Part shown: piece by piece, positions 18,219 through 26,697 of the stretch | How the letters are laid out: every line of letters begins with the position of its first letter | Position numbering within the stretch: position 1 is the first letter of the stretch | NCBI RefSeq assembly: GCF_013003965.1 | Contig: NZ_CP053069.1 | Span: 2,263,419-2,327,418, forward strand | Source of the DNA: Usitatibacter rugosus | GTDB taxonomy: Bacteria; Pseudomonadota; Gammaproteobacteria; Burkholderiales; Usitatibacteraceae | DNA length: 64,000 bases | Direction: 5' to 3' | The notes under the pieces: generated by a model | What the model was told of the DNA's origin: nothing | What the model saw: only the letters and a program-made list of their open reading frames with translations | The model's database searches: none | Program-made: the position numbers and the translations under genes

Positions 18219-21112
18219 AGGGCCTCCGCGAGGGCCACGAACGGATGCACGGCACTGCGATCGGCACCCGCCGCGATCTGGTGGCGGCAGCTCGTGCCCG
18301 CCGCGACGATGCGAGCCTGGGGAGCGGCGTGGATCGCCGGGAGCAGAGAGAGTCCTGCCATCTTCATCGACACCTCGTAGTGACCTTTCTCGTAGCCGAA
18401 GGCGCCGGCCATCCCGCAGCAGCCAGACTCGATCGCCTGCACGTTCGCGCCCGGGAGCCCGCGCAGCAGCTCGAGCGTGGCGTCGAACGTGCCGAACGCT
18501 TTCTGGTGGCAGTGGCCGTGCACGCGGATCTCGCGCTCGCCAAGATTCTTCCACGGCACGGAGGTACGTCCCTCGCGGATTTCCGCGGCGAGGTACTCGT
18601 CGGCGAGCCTGGCGGCCCGGGCGAGCTTCTCGACGACCGCATCCCCGGGGAACATCGCGGGATATTCGTCGCGGAACGTGAAGAGGCACGAAGGCTCGAG
18701 GCCCAGGACCGGAACGCCGCGCTCGACGAAGGGCGCCAGCGCATCGATCGTGCGGCGAGCCTCGGCGCGAGCCTCGGCCGTCATCCCGGTTGCAAGATAC
18801 GTCCGCCCGCAACACAGCGGCCGCGAATCGGGGGCGGACGCGGTGACGACGCGATGGCCCGTGGCCTTCAGCACGCGAACGGCCGCGGCGAGGTTGCCGG
18901 GCTCCTGCCAGTTGTTGAACGTGTCGGCGAAGAGCACCACTTCGCGCCCCTCGCCGCCCTGCTCGTGGCGATCCAGCCACGAGACGCCCGACCAGGCGGG
19001 AACGGTGCGACGCCGGTCGATGCCGGCGATCTTCTCCAACAGCCACGGAATGCCCGGGATGCGCGCGCCGACGTTGATCACCGGCGCCAGCCGCGCGGCC
19101 CAGCGCGCATAGCGCGGCATGTGGCCCACGAGGCGGTCGCGCAGCGTGAAGCCGTCGCGCGCCTTGGTATGCGCGAGGAACTCGATCTTCATGCGCGCCA
19201 TGTCCACGCCCGTCGGGCATTCGCGCTTGCAGCCCTTGCACGAGACGCACAGCTCCATCGCTTCGCGCACGGCGGCATCGCCGAGGCCGTCGCGGCCGAG
19301 CTGGCCGGAGACCGCGAGGCGCAGCGTGTTCGCGCGGCCGCGGGTCACGTCGCGCTCGTTTCGCGTGGCGCGGTAGCTCGGGCACATCGTCCCGGCGTCG
19401 AACTTGCGGCAGTGGCCGTTGTTGTTGCACATCTCCACGGCGCCGGCCATGCCGCCCCACGCACTCCAGTCGAGCACCGTCGCGGGAATGTCCGTGCGGT
19501 AGCCGGGCTTGTAGCGGAAGAGCGAGCGGTCATCCTGCTTGGGCGGATTCACGATCTTGCCGGGGTTCATGAGTCCCTTCGGATCGAACCAACCCTTGAT
19601 CTCGGCGAGGCACGCGGTGAGGCGGGGCCCGAAGAACGGCGCGATCCACTCCGAGCGCACGAGGCCGTCGCCGTGCTCGCCGGAGTACGCGCCCTTGTAG
19701 CGGCGCACGAGCTCGGCGGCTTCCTCGGCGATGGCGCGCATGCGTACGGCGCCGTCGCCCTTCATGTTGAGCACCGGCCGCACATGCAGGCAGCCCACCG
19801 AGGCGTGCGCGTAGAACGTGCCCTCGGTGCCGTGCTTGCGGAAGATGTCGTTCAGGTTCGACGTGTATTCGGCGAGGTGCTCGAGGGGCACCGCGCAGTC
19901 CTCGATGAAGGACACGGGCTTCCCGTCCCCCTTCATCGACATCATGATGTTGAGGCCCGCCTTGCGGACTTCCCACACGGCCTTCTGCGCGTTGGCATCC
20001 AGCACGTCCACGACGGAATCGGGGAAGCCGAGGTCGCCCATGAGCTGCGCCAGGCGCTTCACGCCCTCGGCCTGCGGGGCCATCGTGTCGCCGGCGAACT
20101 CCACGAGCAGGATCGCGTCGGGCTCGCCCTTGAGGAACCCCTTCACCGTCTTCTCGAAGGCCGGGATCTTGCGCGAGAGGTCGAGCATCGTGCGGTCGAC
20201 CAGCTCCACGGCGCAGGGCCCGAGCTTCACGATGTGCTGGGCCGCTTCCATGGCGTCGTGGAAGCGCGGGAAGTGCGCGACGCCGAGCGCCTTGTGCTTC
20301 GGCAGCGGCGCCAATTCGAGATGGATGCGCTCCGACCACGCGAGCGTGCCTTCGCTGCCGACCAGCAGCTTCGCAAGGTTGAAATCCGCGGGTGCGAGGC
20401 GATCGAGGTTGTAGCCCGCGACGCGGCGGCCGACCTTGGGGAAACGCTCGGCGATCTCGTCTCGCTCGCGTTCCCACAACGACCGCGCCTTCACGGCGAG
20501 CTCCCGGATGGCCGCATTATCGATTGTCGACTCGGCGCCGAAGCGCCCGCGGACGCCGGTCGCGAGCCAGGCGTCGATCGCCGTCACGCGATCGACCGTG
20601 TTGCCGTACATCAGGGAGCGCGAGCCGCAGGAGTTGTTGCCCGTCATGCCGCCGATCGTCGCCTGCGCCGCGGTGGACACATCGACCGGATACCACAGGC
20701 CCATCGGGCGAAGATGGTTGTTGAGCTGGTCCAGCACCACGCCCGGTTCCACGATCGCGCGCCGTCCCGCGACGTCGACCTCCAGGATGCCGTTGAGATA
20801 CTTCGACGCGTCGATCACCAGCGCCTCGCCCACCGTCTGGCCGCACTGCGAGGTGCCCGCGCCGCGCGGGAGCACCGGAACGCCGGCCTCGATGGCGATC
20901 TGCAGGGCGACGAGCGCTGCGTCGCGCGTTCGCGGAATGGCGACCCCGATGGGCATCACCTGGTAGATGGAGGCGTCCGTGGAGTAGCGGCCGCGCGTGC
21001 CGGCATCGAAGTGCGCCTCGCCGTCCAGCTCTCGGGCCAGGCGCGCCTCGAGCGAGTGCCCGGACGTGGCTCCGCGCGGCATGAAGTGCAGCGGCTGAAC
21101 GGCCGCGCTCAA
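18215..21112 (-). CDS. FAD-linked oxidase with Fe-S and CCG domains (D-lactate dehydrogenase-like)
   Basis: About 965 residues. N-terminal PCMH-type FAD domain (GVPVLPRGAGTSQCGQTVG, GMTGNNSCGSRS), FAD-oxidase C domain (GEHGDGLVRSEW), then a 4Fe-4S module (CVSCKGCKRECP plus MCNNNGHCRK) and two CCG domains (LCCGRTYLATG, SGCCGMAGAFG). This order is that of large membrane-associated 2-hydroxyacid dehydrogenases such as Dld. The TTG start at 21112 follows GAAGGAAAG and overlaps the gntR stop; an ATG at 21082 is the alternative. The substrate could be D-lactate, glycolate, 2-hydroxyglutarate or a malonate-related hydroxyacid. Confidence 0.82.
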   Translation of the reverse strand: MSAAVQPLHFMPRGATSGHSLEARLARELDGEAHFDAGTRGRYSTDASIYQVMPIGVAIPRTRDAALVALQIAIEAGVPVLPRGAGTSQCGQTVGEALVIDASKYLNGILEVDVAGRRAIVEPGVVLDQLNNHLRPMGLWYPVDVSTAAQATIGGMTGNNSCGSRSLMYGNTVDRVTAIDAWLATGVRGRFGAESTIDNAAIRELAVKARSLWERERDEIAERFPKVGRRVAGYNLDRLAPADFNLAKLLVGSEGTLAWSERIHLELAPLPKHKALGVAHFPRFHDAMEAAQHIVKLGPCAVELVDRTMLDLSRKIPAFEKTVKGFLKGEPDAILLVEFAGDTMAPQAEGVKRLAQLMGDLGFPDSVVDVLDANAQKAVWEVRKAGLNIMMSMKGDGKPVSFIEDCAVPLEHLAEYTSNLNDIFRKHGTEGTFYAHASVGCLHVRPVLNMKGDGAVRMRAIAEEAAELVRRYKGAYSGEHGDGLVRSEWIAPFFGPRLTACLAEIKGWFDPKGLMNPGKIVNPPKQDDRSLFRYKPGYRTDIPATVLDWSAWGGMAGAVEMCNNNGHCRKFDAGTMCPSYRATRNERDVTRGRANTLRLAVSGQLGRDGLGDAAVREAMELCVSCKGCKRECPTGVDMARMKIEFLAHTKARDGFTLRDRLVGHMPRYARWAARLAPVINVGARIPGIPWLLEKIAGIDRRRTVPAWSGVSWLDRHEQGGEGREVVLFADTFNNWQEPGNLAAAVRVLKATGHRVVTASAPDSRPLCCGRTYLATGMTAEARAEARRTIDALAPFVERGVPVLGLEPSCLFTFRDEYPAMFPGDAVVEKLARAARLADEYLAAEIREGRTSVPWKNLGEREIRVHGHCHQKAFGTFDATLELLRGLPGANVQAIESGCCGMAGAFGYEKGHYEVSMKMAGLSLLPAIHAAPQARIVAAGTSCRHQIAAGADRSAVHPFVALAEAL

Positions 21113-21804
21113 GCGCTTTCCTTCAGCGCCGCCAGCGCGCGGGCAACGGCTCCGACCTTGTTGGCCAAATGATTCGCGATCTCTCGCTTCAGGCGCGGGA
21201 CATCGCGGGCGAGCAGCGCATCGAGGATCTCCTCGTGCTCCGCGATCGCCTGGTCCCAGCGCTCGCGATTCACGTTCGCCTGGTAGCGCACGCGCCGCAC
21301 GCGGTCGTTCAGCATGCGGTAGGTCTGCGAGAGGACCTCGTTGCCGGCGCAGTCGATGATCCTGAAGTGGATCGCCTGGTTGCGCGCGAAGTACGACTGG
21401 TGGTCCTCGCGGGCGCGGTCGGCGAGCATCTCGAAGTGCAGCGCGCGGATCTCGTTCAGGTCCGCCTCGGTGGCACGCGCGCACGCGATCTCGCCCGCAT
21501 ACCCTTCGAGCGCGCCCATCACCTGCAGCGCGTCACGCACGCGATCCTCGTCGATGGGCGCCACGATCGCCCCGCGGTGCGGAAGCAACTGCACCAGGCC
21601 TTCCGAAGCGAGGCGGCGCGTGGCTTCGCGCAGCGGCGTGCGCGAGATGCCCAGCATGCCGGTCAGCTCACGCTCGTTCAGGCGCGATCCGGCCTTCAGC
21701 TCGCCCTGGATGATGAGATCGCGGAGGCGCCGCGTCGTCTCTTCCTGGAGCGTGTCGTTGGCCTCCGCGGCGACCGGCGCGATGCCTCGCAGGACGGCAC
21801 TCAT
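21109..21804 (-). CDS. GntR-family transcriptional regulator (FCD/FadR subfamily)
   Basis: A 231-residue repressor. The N-terminal winged helix has LKAGSRLNERELTGMLGISRTPLREATRRL, and the helical FCD ligand domain carries the metal/acid-binding residues (DxxxH type; HFRIIDCAGNEVL). FCD members sense small organic acids. It heads the hydroxyacid oxidase/malonate operon by a 4-nt overlap and is divergent from an aminotransferase. The 130-bp gap holds two TTGTATRCAA palindromes, one next to its own ATG, so autoregulation is likely. Confidence 0.88.
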   Translation of the reverse strand: MSAVLRGIAPVAAEANDTLQEETTRRLRDLIIQGELKAGSRLNERELTGMLGISRTPLREATRRLASEGLVQLLPHRGAIVAPIDEDRVRDALQVMGALEGYAGEIACARATEADLNEIRALHFEMLADRAREDHQSYFARNQAIHFRIIDCAGNEVLSQTYRMLNDRVRRVRYQANVNRERWDQAIAEHEEILDALLARDVPRLKREIANHLANKVGAVARALAALKESA

Positions 21805-21806
21805 TT

Positions 21807-21816
21807 TTGTATGCAA
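21807..21816. promoter_or_regulatory. GntR operator site 1
   Basis: TTGTATGCAA lies two bases upstream of the gntR ATG. It differs by one base from the palindrome at 21882 and is centred 75 bp away, about seven helical turns. Position suggests autorepression. Confidence 0.55.
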
Positions 21817-21856
21817 ACCATATACTTGGGGGTGCGAAGAATGGTGCCTCGCAGCA

Positions 21857-21885
21857 TTGACAGTCGTTTTGGCTGTAACTATTGT
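21857..21885 (+). promoter_or_regulatory. Promoter of the glyoxylate aminotransferase gene
   Basis: A perfect -35 TTGACA (21857-21862) and a -10 TATTGT (21880-21885) are separated by 17 nt. GntR site 2 overlaps the -10, so binding there would block transcription. Confidence 0.6.
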
Positions 21886-21891
21886 ATACAA
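21882..21891. promoter_or_regulatory. GntR operator site 2
   Basis: TTGTATACAA is a perfect 10-bp palindrome that overlaps the -10 of the aminotransferase promoter. It pairs with the near-identical site at 21807-21816. Confidence 0.6.
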
Positions 21892-21934
21892 AACATCGCC
21901 CGACTCCGCAAGCCCGCCCTCCGAGGACCTCGCC

Positions 21935-23134
21935 ATGACCCACCGCGCCGGACGCCATTTCCTCCAGATTCCCGGTCCCACCAACGTGCCCGACCGAGTG
22001 TTGCGCGCGATCGACCGCCCCACCATCGACCATCGCGGCCCGGACTTCCAGAAGATCGGCTTCGCGGTCCTGGAGGGCATGAAGCGCGTCTTCCAGACGA
22101 AGCACCCGGTCATCATCTATGCCGGCTCCGGCACCGGCGCCTGGGAAGCCGCGCTGGTGAATACGCTGAATCCCGGCGACAAGGTCCTGATGAGCGAGAC
22201 GGGCCACTTCTCCACGCTGTGGTCGAAGCTCGCGAAGAAGCTCGGGCTCGAGGTCGAAGTGCTGCCCGGCGACTGGCGCCGCGGCGCGGACCACGACGCC
22301 ATCGAGCGGCGCCTCAACGAAGACAAGAACCACGCCATCAAGGCCGTGTGCATCGTGCACAACGAGACCTCCACGGGCGTCACGACGCGCATCCCCCTCA
22401 CCCGCAAGGCCATCGACAACGCCAGGCACCCGGCACTGCTGATGGTCGACACGATCAGCTCGCTCGCCTCGATCGACTACAAGCACGACGAATGGGGCGT
22501 GGACGTCACCGTCGGCGGCTCGCAGAAGGGCCTGATGCTGCCGCCGGGCCTGGGCTTCAACGCGATCTCGGAAAAAGCGCTCGCCGCGCACAAGCAATCG
22601 AAGATGCCGCGCTCGTACTGGGACTGGAGCGAGATCCTCGCCTCCAACGCGACCGGCTACTGGCCCTCCACGCCGGCCACCAACCTCCTCTACGGCCTCG
22701 AGGTCGCGATCGAGATGCTGGAAGAGGAAGGCTACGCAAATGTCTTCTCGCGCCACGATCGGCACGCCGAGGCCACGCGCAGGGCTGTGCGCGCCTGGGG
22801 TCTCGAGATCCTCTGCGCCGTGCCCGAGGAGTACAGCTCCGCCCTCACCGCGGTGATGATGCCGCCCGGCCACGATGCCGACCGCTTCCGCGCGCTGACC
22901 CTCGAGCACTTCGACATGTCGCTCGGCACGGGGCTTTCGAAGCTCGCGAGCAAGGTGTTCCGCATCGGGCACCTCGGCGATTTCAACGACCTCACGCTCG
23001 CCGGTACGTTGGCGGGCGTGGAGATGGGCCTCGCCGTCGCGGGCGTGCCGCACAAGAAAGGCGGCGTGGATGCCGCCCTGGAAAACCTCGTGGCCGAGGC
23101 CGGCAAGCGCGTGGGAGTCAAGCGCGCAGCCTGA
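21935..23134 (+). CDS. Serine/alanine-glyoxylate aminotransferase family
   Basis: A 399-residue class V PLP enzyme. The start MTHRAGRHFLQIPGPTNVP and the stretch YAGSGTGAWEAALVN are typical of serine-glyoxylate aminotransferases. The PLP lysine is near Lys198 in GGSQKGLMLPPGLGF. It transfers an amino group to glyoxylate, giving glycine and hydroxypyruvate or pyruvate. It is divergent from gntR and has an operator over its promoter, so it shares control with the hydroxyacid oxidase operon; a glyoxylate/hydroxyacid theme is inferred. Confidence 0.9.
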   Translation: MTHRAGRHFLQIPGPTNVPDRVLRAIDRPTIDHRGPDFQKIGFAVLEGMKRVFQTKHPVIIYAGSGTGAWEAALVNTLNPGDKVLMSETGHFSTLWSKLAKKLGLEVEVLPGDWRRGADHDAIERRLNEDKNHAIKAVCIVHNETSTGVTTRIPLTRKAIDNARHPALLMVDTISSLASIDYKHDEWGVDVTVGGSQKGLMLPPGLGFNAISEKALAAHKQSKMPRSYWDWSEILASNATGYWPSTPATNLLYGLEVAIEMLEEEGYANVFSRHDRHAEATRRAVRAWGLEILCAVPEEYSSALTAVMMPPGHDADRFRALTLEHFDMSLGTGLSKLASKVFRIGHLGDFNDLTLAGTLAGVEMGLAVAGVPHKKGGVDAALENLVAEAGKRVGVKRAA

Positions 23135-23173
23135 GTTAGAGTGACACCCATAACGAAATAGGAGGAAGTACCG

Positions 23174-24151
23174 ATGTCGAAGCGTTCGATCCTGCGCGGC
23201 ATCGCCGCGGCAGCGCTCCTGGCTGTTTTCGGCTCCGCACACGCACAAACCGCCTGGCCCGAAAAACCCGTTCGCATCATCAACCCCTTCGCCCCCGGCG
23301 GCGGCGTCGATGCATTCGCCCGCCCGCTCGCGGCCAAGCTCGCCCAGCAGACGGGCATGAACTTCGTCGTCGAGAACCAGGGCGGAGCCGGCGGCACGCT
23401 CGGCGCCACCACGGCTTCGCGCGCGGCTCCGGACGGCTACACGTTCTTCGCGGGCGCGATCCACCACGCCATCGGCGAGACGCTCTACACCAACCTCCAG
23501 TACGGCATCGAGAAGGACTTCGTGCCGGTGACCGTGCTCGCGTTCGTCCCGAACGTCATCGTCATCCATCCCAAGCACAATTTCCGCACGCTCAAGGATT
23601 TGATCGACTACGCGAAGGCCAATCCGAACAAGCTCAACTTCGGCTCCGCGGGCAACGGCACGTCGCACCACCTGGTGGGCGAGCTCTTCAAGCTGCAGAC
23701 CGGCACGGACATGACCCACGTGCCCTACAAGGGCGCGGGCCCGATGATGACCGACCTCCTCGGCGGCCAGGTCGACCTCGCCTTCGACGGCATGAGCACC
23801 TCCGCCGCGCCGATCAAGGCGGGCCGCCTTCGCCCGCTCGCCGTCACGACGGCGACGCGCTCGTTCATCGTCCCGGAAGTGCCGACGATGATGGAATCGG
23901 GCTTCAAGGATTTCGAGGTGACCACGTGGTACGCGGTCTGGGCGGTGAAGGGCACGCCCCAGCCCATCATCGACAAGATGTACGCGGAGATCGTGAAGGC
24001 GATCAACACCCCGGAGCTGAAGAACGTGTGGGAGCAACAGGGCGCCACGACCGGCGGCATGCCGCCCGCGGAGTTCGGCAAGTTCGTGCACAGCGAGATC
24101 GAGAAGTGGGCCAAGGTCGTGAAGGCCTCCAAGCTCAAGATCGACCTCTGA
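23174..24151 (+). CDS. Tripartite tricarboxylate transporter substrate-binding protein (Bug/TctC)
   Basis: A 325-residue periplasmic binding protein with signal peptide ending SAHAQ, then WPEKPVRIINPFAPGGGVD, the Bug family start. Other family blocks are NFGSAGNGTSHHLVGELF and HVPYKGAGPMMTDLLGGQVD. These proteins bind carboxylates. The TctA and TctB membrane subunits are absent here, as is common for Bug expansions in Betaproteobacteria. A good ribosome site (AGGAGG) lies 6 nt upstream. Position after the aminotransferase suggests it brings a related carboxylate to the cell. Confidence 0.92.
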   Translation: MSKRSILRGIAAAALLAVFGSAHAQTAWPEKPVRIINPFAPGGGVDAFARPLAAKLAQQTGMNFVVENQGGAGGTLGATTASRAAPDGYTFFAGAIHHAIGETLYTNLQYGIEKDFVPVTVLAFVPNVIVIHPKHNFRTLKDLIDYAKANPNKLNFGSAGNGTSHHLVGELFKLQTGTDMTHVPYKGAGPMMTDLLGGQVDLAFDGMSTSAAPIKAGRLRPLAVTTATRSFIVPEVPTMMESGFKDFEVTTWYAVWAVKGTPQPIIDKMYAEIVKAINTPELKNVWEQQGATTGGMPPAEFGKFVHSEIEKWAKVVKASKLKIDL

Positions 24152-24152
24152 C

Positions 24153-24503
24153 ATGGCGGACATCGAGCTCACGCGAAAGCACGGCCTCGGCCTCGCGGCC
24201 GCGCGCACCGCGGCCGAGAAGATGTCCGACCACCTCTCGAAGAAGTTCGGCCTGCAGGGCCGCTGGGCCGGGGACACGCTGCATTTCGAGCGCCCCGGCG
24301 TCACCGGCAGCCTCGCGATCACCGAGAAGGACCTGGACCTCACCGTCACCCTGGTGGGTTTCCTGATGAAGGCGATGAAGGGCTCGATCGAGCGAGCCGT
24401 GAACGAGGAGCTGGACAAGCTCTTCGCCCAGCCCGCGGCGAAGGAAAAGGAAAGCGCGCCTAAAGCGAAAAAGGCGCCGGCGCCGAAGAAAAAAGGCGCT
24501 TAG
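24153..24503 (+). CDS. Polyhydroxyalkanoic acid system family protein
   Basis: A 116-residue protein whose start, MADIELTRKHGLGLAAARTAAEKMSDHL, and the later SLAITEKDLDLTVTLVGFLM block are those of the PHA granule region family. The C-terminus is a Lys/Ala/Pro-rich tail (KAKKAPAPKKKGA) like that of phasins. It begins one base after the binding-protein stop. Its 3' end overlaps the convergent FFLEE-motif gene by 44 bp. A role at PHA granules is inferred from the family; two phasins occur 10 and 20 kb away. Confidence 0.8.
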   Translation: MADIELTRKHGLGLAAARTAAEKMSDHLSKKFGLQGRWAGDTLHFERPGVTGSLAITEKDLDLTVTLVGFLMKAMKGSIERAVNEELDKLFAQPAAKEKESAPKAKKAPAPKKKGA

Positions 24504-25164
24504 CGATTTCGCGCTCGCGGCTGCCCACGGTCGCGAGGAATGCATCGGCCTCGCCCATCGCGGCGAACGACTCGAAGCCCCGCTCGAGGAACTCCTGCAG
24601 CTCGGAAAGACCCGCCAGTCGTGCCGGCGCGCGCATGAGCTTGAGCGTCTTCGTCACCAGGGGCTTCTTCACGAGCTGTGCGAGGCGATGGCCGGCCTCC
24701 TCCACGCGCGCGATCTGCCGCTCGCGCAGCTCCGGCGTCGAGCTTTCGCGGTAGGCCTTCGCATAGCTCGCCTCGTCGAGCTTCCGCGTTCCCAGCGCCA
24801 TGGCCAGCGCTCTATCGAGCACTTCGGACAGCGCGTCGACTTCGATGGCGAGGGCCGCCGTCTGTACCGCGCTTGCCGGCAGCAGCCGCACCATCGACGG
24901 ATAGATCTTGAGCATCGCCTCGTCGCGGCCGCTGAAGTCCTTCGGGCCGTAGAGGTCCTCGAGGAAGAACTGCGTCGCCTCGACGTAGCGCGGATTGGCC
25001 GCGAGGTCGGCGTAGGTTTGCTGGAGCCGCGCCTGCTGCCATTGCTTCACTTCGAGCAGGCGCTTCGGCGGGGCGGCCTGTGCGTCCTTGCCGCGGAGAG
25101 CCCGCAGCTGGACGAGATGGGCCTTCAGGGCTTCCGGGGACGGCGGCAGGGACGGTTCGATCAC
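24460..25164 (-). CDS. FFLEE-motif hypothetical protein
   Basis: A 234-residue, mostly helical cytoplasmic protein. It contains RYVEATQFFLEDLYGPKDFS, the hallmark of a conserved proteobacterial family of unknown function known for an FFLEE/FFLEDLYG motif. Start is GTG at 25164. Its 3' end overlaps the convergent PHA-family gene. The divergent gap to the aldehyde dehydrogenase gene contains a perfect 16-bp palindrome that may control one or both genes. Confidence 0.68.
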   Translation of the reverse strand: MIEPSLPPSPEALKAHLVQLRALRGKDAQAAPPKRLLEVKQWQQARLQQTYADLAANPRYVEATQFFLEDLYGPKDFSGRDEAMLKIYPSMVRLLPASAVQTAALAIEVDALSEVLDRALAMALGTRKLDEASYAKAYRESSTPELRERQIARVEEAGHRLAQLVKKPLVTKTLKLMRAPARLAGLSELQEFLERGFESFAAMGEADAFLATVGSREREIAKRLFSSAPAPFSL

Positions 25165-25189
25165 GTTTCGGGTTATTCTTACGGGCGAT

Positions 25190-25205
25190 TCAAACGGGCG
25201 TTTGA
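25190..25205. promoter_or_regulatory. 16-bp operator-like palindrome
   Basis: TCAAACGGGCGTTTGA is a 7-2-7 perfect palindrome in the 115-bp divergent gap between the FFLEE gene (-) and the aldehyde dehydrogenase gene (+). Form and size resemble TetR-family operators. No regulator gene lies beside it. Confidence 0.55.
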
Positions 25206-25279
25206 TTTCCTGACTTTCGGCCTCGGTTGAGTTCTGATCTTATCTTATTATTTCAACGACCTACAAGGCATACTTCAAG

Positions 25280-26695
25280 TTGAATCTCGACGATGGATCG
25301 GCCCCGCTGGCCCAGCTTTTCGAGCGCCAGAAGGCCGCCCAGGCCCTGAAGCCCCTGCCTTCCGCCGACGATCGGCGCTCGAGCCTGGAAGCGCTGGAAA
25401 GCCTGCTCCGGGACAACACCGAGGCGCTGGTGAACGCCGTGTCGGACGACTTCGGCGGCCGGTCGCCGCACGAGACGCGGCTGCTCGAGCTCTTCCCCTC
25501 GCTGGAGACAGTGCGCCATGCGCGCCGCCACGTGAAGCGCTGGATGAAGCCCGAGCGCCGCGCCACCAACCTGTGGTTCCTGCCGGGACGCTCGCGCGTC
25601 ATGTTCCAGCCGCTCGGCCTCGTGGGCATCGTGGTCCCGTGGAACTACCCGATCTACCTCGCCGTCGGTCCGATGGCCTCGGCGCTCGCGGCCGGCAATC
25701 GCGTGCTCGTGAAGATGTCCGAGTCCGCACCCGCGACCGGTGCCCTGTTCGCGAAGCTGGTCGCGAGCCGTTTCTCCCCGGAACAGATCGCCGTCGTAAA
25801 TGGCGATGCCGATGTCGCGGCGGCCTTCACGGCGCTGCCCTTCGATCACCTGATCTTCACCGGCTCGACCTCCATCGGACGGCACGTGATGCGCGCCGCC
25901 GCGGAGAACCTCACGCCCGTGACGCTCGAGCTGGGGGGCAAGTCGCCCGCCATCGTGGGCCGCGGCTTTCCCATCGCGGAAGCGGCGAGCCGCGTGCTCT
26001 ACGGCAAGTGCCTGAATGCCGGCCAGACCTGCGTGGCACCCGACTACGTGCTGGTGCCCGAGGAGAGCACCGGGGCGTTCGTGGCCGCGGCGCGCTCCAC
26101 GGTCGAACGGCTCTACCCGACCGTGGCATCGAACCCGGACTACACGGCGATCGTGAACGCGCGCCAGCGCGACCGCCTGATCTCGCTCCTCGACGAAGCG
26201 AAGGCGAAGGGCGCGAACGTGATCGCGCTCGCTCCGGCCGGTGAATCGCCCCTGCCCCCGCGCAAGATCGCCCCGCACCTCGTGCTGGGCGGCCGCGACG
26301 AGATGCGCGTGATGCGAGAGGAGATCTTCGGCCCGGTGCTGCCGATCGTTCCCTACAAGACGCTCGACGAGGCGATGGCGTATGTGAATGCGCGGCCCCG
26401 GCCCCTCGCCCTCTATGTGTTCGAGAACGATTCGAAGGACGTCGATCGCGTGCTCTCCGGAACGGTCTCCGGCGGAGCTTGCGTGAACGAGACGATCGTC
26501 CACCTCGCGCAGGACGACCTGCCCTTCGGCGGCGTGGGCCCGAGCGGCATGGGCCGCTACCACGGGCGCGACGGCTTCGAAGCGCTCTCGGTGAAGAAGT
26601 CGGTGTTCCTCCAGTCGCGCTTCAACGGCCTCAAGCTCTTCCGCCCGCCCTACCGCGAGCGCTTCGAGACGCTGGCGAAATTCCTCTTCCGCTGA
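25280..26695 (+). CDS. calB: Coniferyl-aldehyde dehydrogenase
   Basis: A 471-residue NAD(P)-dependent aldehyde dehydrogenase. It has the active-site Glu region TLELGGKSPAIV and the catalytic Cys in NAGQTCVAPDYVLVP; the DYVL after the Cys and the short C-terminus ending RFETLAKFLF match the coniferyl-aldehyde dehydrogenase subgroup. Typical substrates are coniferyl or other long or aromatic aldehydes. The start is TTG at 25280; no in-frame ATG or GTG lies between the upstream stop and this codon. Two redox genes follow directly, suggesting an alcohol/aldehyde oxidation operon. Confidence 0.85.
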   Translation: MNLDDGSAPLAQLFERQKAAQALKPLPSADDRRSSLEALESLLRDNTEALVNAVSDDFGGRSPHETRLLELFPSLETVRHARRHVKRWMKPERRATNLWFLPGRSRVMFQPLGLVGIVVPWNYPIYLAVGPMASALAAGNRVLVKMSESAPATGALFAKLVASRFSPEQIAVVNGDADVAAAFTALPFDHLIFTGSTSIGRHVMRAAAENLTPVTLELGGKSPAIVGRGFPIAEAASRVLYGKCLNAGQTCVAPDYVLVPEESTGAFVAAARSTVERLYPTVASNPDYTAIVNARQRDRLISLLDEAKAKGANVIALAPAGESPLPPRKIAPHLVLGGRDEMRVMREEIFGPVLPIVPYKTLDEAMAYVNARPRPLALYVFENDSKDVDRVLSGTVSGGACVNETIVHLAQDDLPFGGVGPSGMGRYHGRDGFEALSVKKSVFLQSRFNGLKLFRPPYRERFETLAKFLFR

Positions 26696-26697
26696 CC

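Noticed and set aside
14223-18380. Plus-strand open frame of about 1385 codons
   Set aside because: It runs antisense to malonyl-CoA decarboxylase, matB and the carboxyltransferase, all with clear motifs; the composition is that of a shadow frame.
16968-19460. Carboxyltransferase frame extended to 830 codons as an N-terminal fusion
   Set aside because: The extra 414 codons are out of frame over the FAD/Fe-S oxidase and look like shadow sequence; the GTG at 18218 overlapping the upstream stop gives a normal start.
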